Assembly: GCA_002478545.1 (NCBI GenBank)
Contig: DLOY01000011.1
Coordinates: forward strand, 1-7,649
Direction of reading: 5' to 3'
Length of the DNA stretch: 7,649 nt
DNA from: Micrococcales bacterium UBA7472
GTDB lineage: Bacteria; Actinomycetota; Actinomycetes; Actinomycetales; Microbacteriaceae
A program made the translations under genes and the position numbers. Numbering within the stretch: position 1 is the first letter of the stretch; every line of letters starts with the position of its first letter. Shown piece after piece: positions 6,054-7,649 of the stretch. Under the pieces are notes generated by a model. The model did no database searches. It was not told the origin of the DNA and saw only the letters and a program-made list of their open reading frames with translations.

Positions 6054-6704
6054 GTGTTCGAAGAAATGCACCCAGCTTGGCAAGCGCTACTTGAGGATAA
6101 GCGTGAGCTACTGACGCAAATTCTTGTTCGCTACTCAGAAGATCCGAACGCGATACCTGCTCGCCAAAATCTGCTCCGCGCGTTTGAATACCCGCCCGAG
6201 CACTATCGAGTTTTGATTCTCGGCCAGGACCCATACCCAAATCCCGAGCATGCAATCGGATTGGCATTTGCGGTCCCGGAGGGAACCCTGCCGCTTCCCC
6301 CCAGCTTGGGAAACATTTTCAAAGAGCTGCGAAACGATCTCGGGGTTTCGATTGTCAAGACTGCTGACATATCGGTCTGGGCCCAACGCGGTGTGATGCT
6401 GTTGAATCGACACCTCTCGACTTCGGCAAACAACTCGGCTGCGCATTTGAACTTTGGTTGGGGCGAGTTCACTGAGGCAGCGGTTGCGGCCCTGTGCCGG
6501 GTTCGTGGCAAGAACCTTGTCGCTATCCTCTGGGGCCAAAAGGCCCAGGAGCTAGCCGGGGTATTGAAAGATGCCCGGGTGATTTCATCGGCGCACCCAT
6601 CGCCACTTTCAAGTTATCGCGGGTTTTTTGGATCAAAACCGTTTTCTGCCTGTAACAAACTGCTTCTAGAGTTGGGCGAACCTGAAATCGATTGGAGCTG
6701 CTAG
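6054..6704 (+). CDS. ung: uracil-DNA glycosylase, family 1
   Basis: Removes uracil from DNA, starting base-excision repair of deaminated cytosine or misincorporated dUMP. With the GTG start the protein has 216 residues, slightly shorter than the usual 220-230. Seen: GQDPYP with catalytic Asp59 (water activation), the following GLAFAVP and PPSLGNIFKEL (uracil-pocket and minor-groove loops), GVMLLNRHLS (the LLN motif of the family), VAILWGQKAQ, and the DNA-intercalation loop HPSPLSSYRGFFG with His181. The N-terminus is short and begins FEEMHPAWQALL. Start choice: TTG at 6009 would overlap the amidohydrolase promoter and add an unconserved stretch, and ATG at 6066 is possible (212 residues). GTG 6054 is preferred because of the TANNNT box 7 bases upstream. 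It is divergent from the amidohydrolase and overlaps the next gene by one base. Confidence 0.96.
   Translation: MFEEMHPAWQALLEDKRELLTQILVRYSEDPNAIPARQNLLRAFEYPPEHYRVLILGQDPYPNPEHAIGLAFAVPEGTLPLPPSLGNIFKELRNDLGVSIVKTADISVWAQRGVMLLNRHLSTSANNSAAHLNFGWGEFTEAAVAALCRVRGKNLVAILWGQKAQELAGVLKDARVISSAHPSPLSSYRGFFGSKPFSACNKLLLELGEPEIDWSC
6694..6697 (+). promoter_or_regulatory. ribosome-binding site inside the ung 3' end, for the acetyltransferase
   Basis: GGAG sits 6 bases before the GTG at 6704 and lies in the last codons of ung. It supports this GTG over the TTG at 6692, which would place the site inside the coding region, and over the GTG at 6707, with a spacing of 9. Confidence 0.55.
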
Positions 6705-7276
6705 TGGTGGATTCCGAAACCCGTTGGCGGCTGGTTCGCAAGCTGCGCCAGAAACCGCAGGCCGAGGAAATTACCGAGCTAATTCGAGACGCCAGATACG
6801 AAGACCTCCCAGCAATCAAGGACATCTACAACTACTTCATCAGAAACACATCCATCACCTTCGACGATAAGCCGCTGGATCTGAAGCACTGGAGTGAGTT
6901 GCACGAATTGCTCTCAAAATTGGAGCTGCCATTTTTGGTTCTGGATCGCGGGGGAGAGGTGATTGGTTTTGCCTACCTGCAGCCCTGGAGACAAAGAGCT
7001 GGATATCAGAAAGTTGTGGAGACGAACATCTACCTCTCCGCTCCAGCGACCTCAAAAGGTTTTGGTTCCAAACTCATGGCGAATCTAATCGGTAGAGCCA
7101 AGCAGCAGGGGATCAGGGAGATCATCGCGGTAATTGCGGATCGCGGGGCCGATGCTTCAATCGCGATCCATAAAAAGTTTGGCTTCACCGAACAGGGTCA
7201 CTTGGCAAAAGTTGCGGTTCGGTTTGGTAGGCCGATTGGCAGCTACTTGTTTTCGCTGAGCTTGCCTAAAGGCTAG
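6704..7276 (+). CDS. GNAT-family N-acetyltransferase, phosphinothricin acetyltransferase-like
   Basis: Predicted acetyl-CoA-dependent N-acetyltransferase of 190 residues, soluble. The GNAT domain begins near residue 27 (IRDARYEDLPAIKDIYN) and follows the layout of the PAT/MnaT group: RNTSITFDDKPL at 47-58, EVIGFAYLQPWRQRAGY at 85-101, VVETNIYL at 104-111 with Glu106 in the place of the proposed PAT general base, the CoA loop at 116-121, and IAIHKKFGFTEQGHL near 154-168. Two CoA-contact positions look altered: the loop reads TSKGFG where R/Q-x-x-G-x-G/A is usual, and ADAS stands where N-E-A-S is common. About 26 residues, rich in Arg and Lys, precede the domain and are not typical. The GTG at 6704 shares a base with the ung stop (TAGTG), so the two are probably co-translated. 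The substrate could be an amino-acid analogue or methionine derivative as in MnaT, but it is unknown. Confidence 0.85.
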   Translation: MVDSETRWRLVRKLRQKPQAEEITELIRDARYEDLPAIKDIYNYFIRNTSITFDDKPLDLKHWSELHELLSKLELPFLVLDRGGEVIGFAYLQPWRQRAGYQKVVETNIYLSAPATSKGFGSKLMANLIGRAKQQGIREIIAVIADRGADASIAIHKKFGFTEQGHLAKVAVRFGRPIGSYLFSLSLPKG

Positions 7277-7649
7277 CCACCCGAACATCCTTGACCCTTG
7301 ATCTAAGGGTCTTCAGCGCCTGCGGGCTAATGCCGTCGGTGGTAATGACAACATCTGCGTCTTCCAACGATGCAAACGATGTGAAACCGCGACCGCCCCA
7401 CTTGGTGTGATCGGCTAGCACCACGAACTGAGCAGCGCGTTGGATGACATCGCGGTTGGTTTCAGCCTCCATCAAATTCGGTGAGCTGAAACCAAAGTCG
7501 CCATGCATACCGAAACTACCCATGAACACCAGGTCTAGGTTGAACCGAGAGAACACCTCTGAGGTGATTTTTCCGACCAGCGAGTCGGTTGGGGTTCTGA
7601 AACCACCGGTTAGCACCACGGTCTGATCGCCGCGTTGCTCCTGAGCGTA
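7266..7649 (-). CDS. DeoR-family transcriptional regulator, C-terminal effector domain, 5' part outside window
   Basis: The visible 127 residues are the C-terminal ligand-sensing (DeoRC) domain of a sugar-phosphate-responsive repressor. The frame is open to the right edge, so the N-terminal helix-turn-helix lies outside. Seen, numbered from the window edge: VLTGGFRTPTDSLVG at 12-26 (the conserved TGG..R..T.SLVG stretch that binds phosphate in this fold), DLVFMGSFGMHGDFGFS at 39-55, EAETNRDVIQRA at 61-72, VVLADHTKWGGRGFTSF at 76-92 (the D.SK.G pattern), and DADVVITTDGIS at 97-108. The stop TAG at 7268-7266 lies inside the 3' end of the acetyltransferase, giving a convergent 11-base overlap. 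Regulators of this family often act on an adjacent sugar or nucleoside operon, which would have to be beyond the right edge because nothing visible here is a sugar gene. Confidence 0.9.
   Translation of the reverse strand, partial: YAQEQRGDQTVVLTGGFRTPTDSLVGKITSEVFSRFNLDLVFMGSFGMHGDFGFSSPNLMEAETNRDVIQRAAQFVVLADHTKWGGRGFTSFASLEDADVVITTDGISPQALKTLRSRVKDVRVASL

Noticed and set aside
6135..6539. 134-codon open frame on the minus strand
   Set aside because: Antisense to the catalytic part of ung, with no family resemblance and a composition typical of a reversed coding frame.
7264..7273. GCC-TAAA-GGC hairpin at the convergent gene ends
   Set aside because: A three-base-pair stem with no T-run cannot act as an intrinsic terminator. 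The adjacent GGCTAGCC palindrome is likewise too short.
1..7649. tRNA or rRNA genes, CRISPR arrays, insertion sequences, phage or defence genes
   Set aside because: Nearly every base is covered by recognisable metabolic, repair or regulatory genes. No repeat array, terminal inverted repeats or transposase motifs were seen.

Overview
The window is a compact stretch of bacterial chromosome with seven protein genes, two of them cut by the window edges, and almost no non-coding DNA. The only gaps are about 79 bases (4734-4812) and about 47 bases (6007-6053). Base composition is moderate, a little over half G+C by eye. Gene ends are often fused (ATGA, TAAATG, TAGTG junctions), GTG starts are used, and one start looks leaderless. 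The protein sequences look actinobacterial. Tight packing with moderate G+C would fit a streamlined freshwater or marine member of the Microbacteriaceae (Luna-type), but that placement is an inference from style, not from a marker gene.

Minus strand, read right to left from 6006 to 1: an M20-family amidohydrolase; a 79-base gap that probably carries the metY promoter; metY (O-acetylhomoserine sulfhydrylase); metX (homoserine O-acetyltransferase); a 12-helix MFS transporter of the YbjJ/MosC type; and a class III Old Yellow Enzyme ene-reductase that runs off the left edge within a residue or two of its expected end. metY, metX, MFS and OYE are joined by spacings of 0, about 10 and -4 bases and almost certainly form one transcript. 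MetX activates homoserine by acetylation and MetY adds sulfide to give homocysteine, so the core is the direct-sulfhydrylation route to methionine. The transporter and ene-reductase are passengers or partners of unknown substrate.

Plus strand, from 6054 to 7276: ung (family 1 uracil-DNA glycosylase) and a GNAT N-acetyltransferase of the phosphinothricin-acetyltransferase-like group, coupled through a TAGTG stop/start overlap. ung and the amidohydrolase are divergent and share a very short promoter region. At the right edge the C-terminal effector domain of a DeoR-family repressor lies on the minus strand. Its stop codon lies inside the 3' end of the acetyltransferase gene.

I see no RNA genes, mobile elements, CRISPR arrays or phage genes. 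This is mostly ordinary core metabolism. The points of interest are the unusual gene company of metYX, the divergent CoA-binding residues of the acetyltransferase, and the very economical junctions. I found no clear undescribed system.
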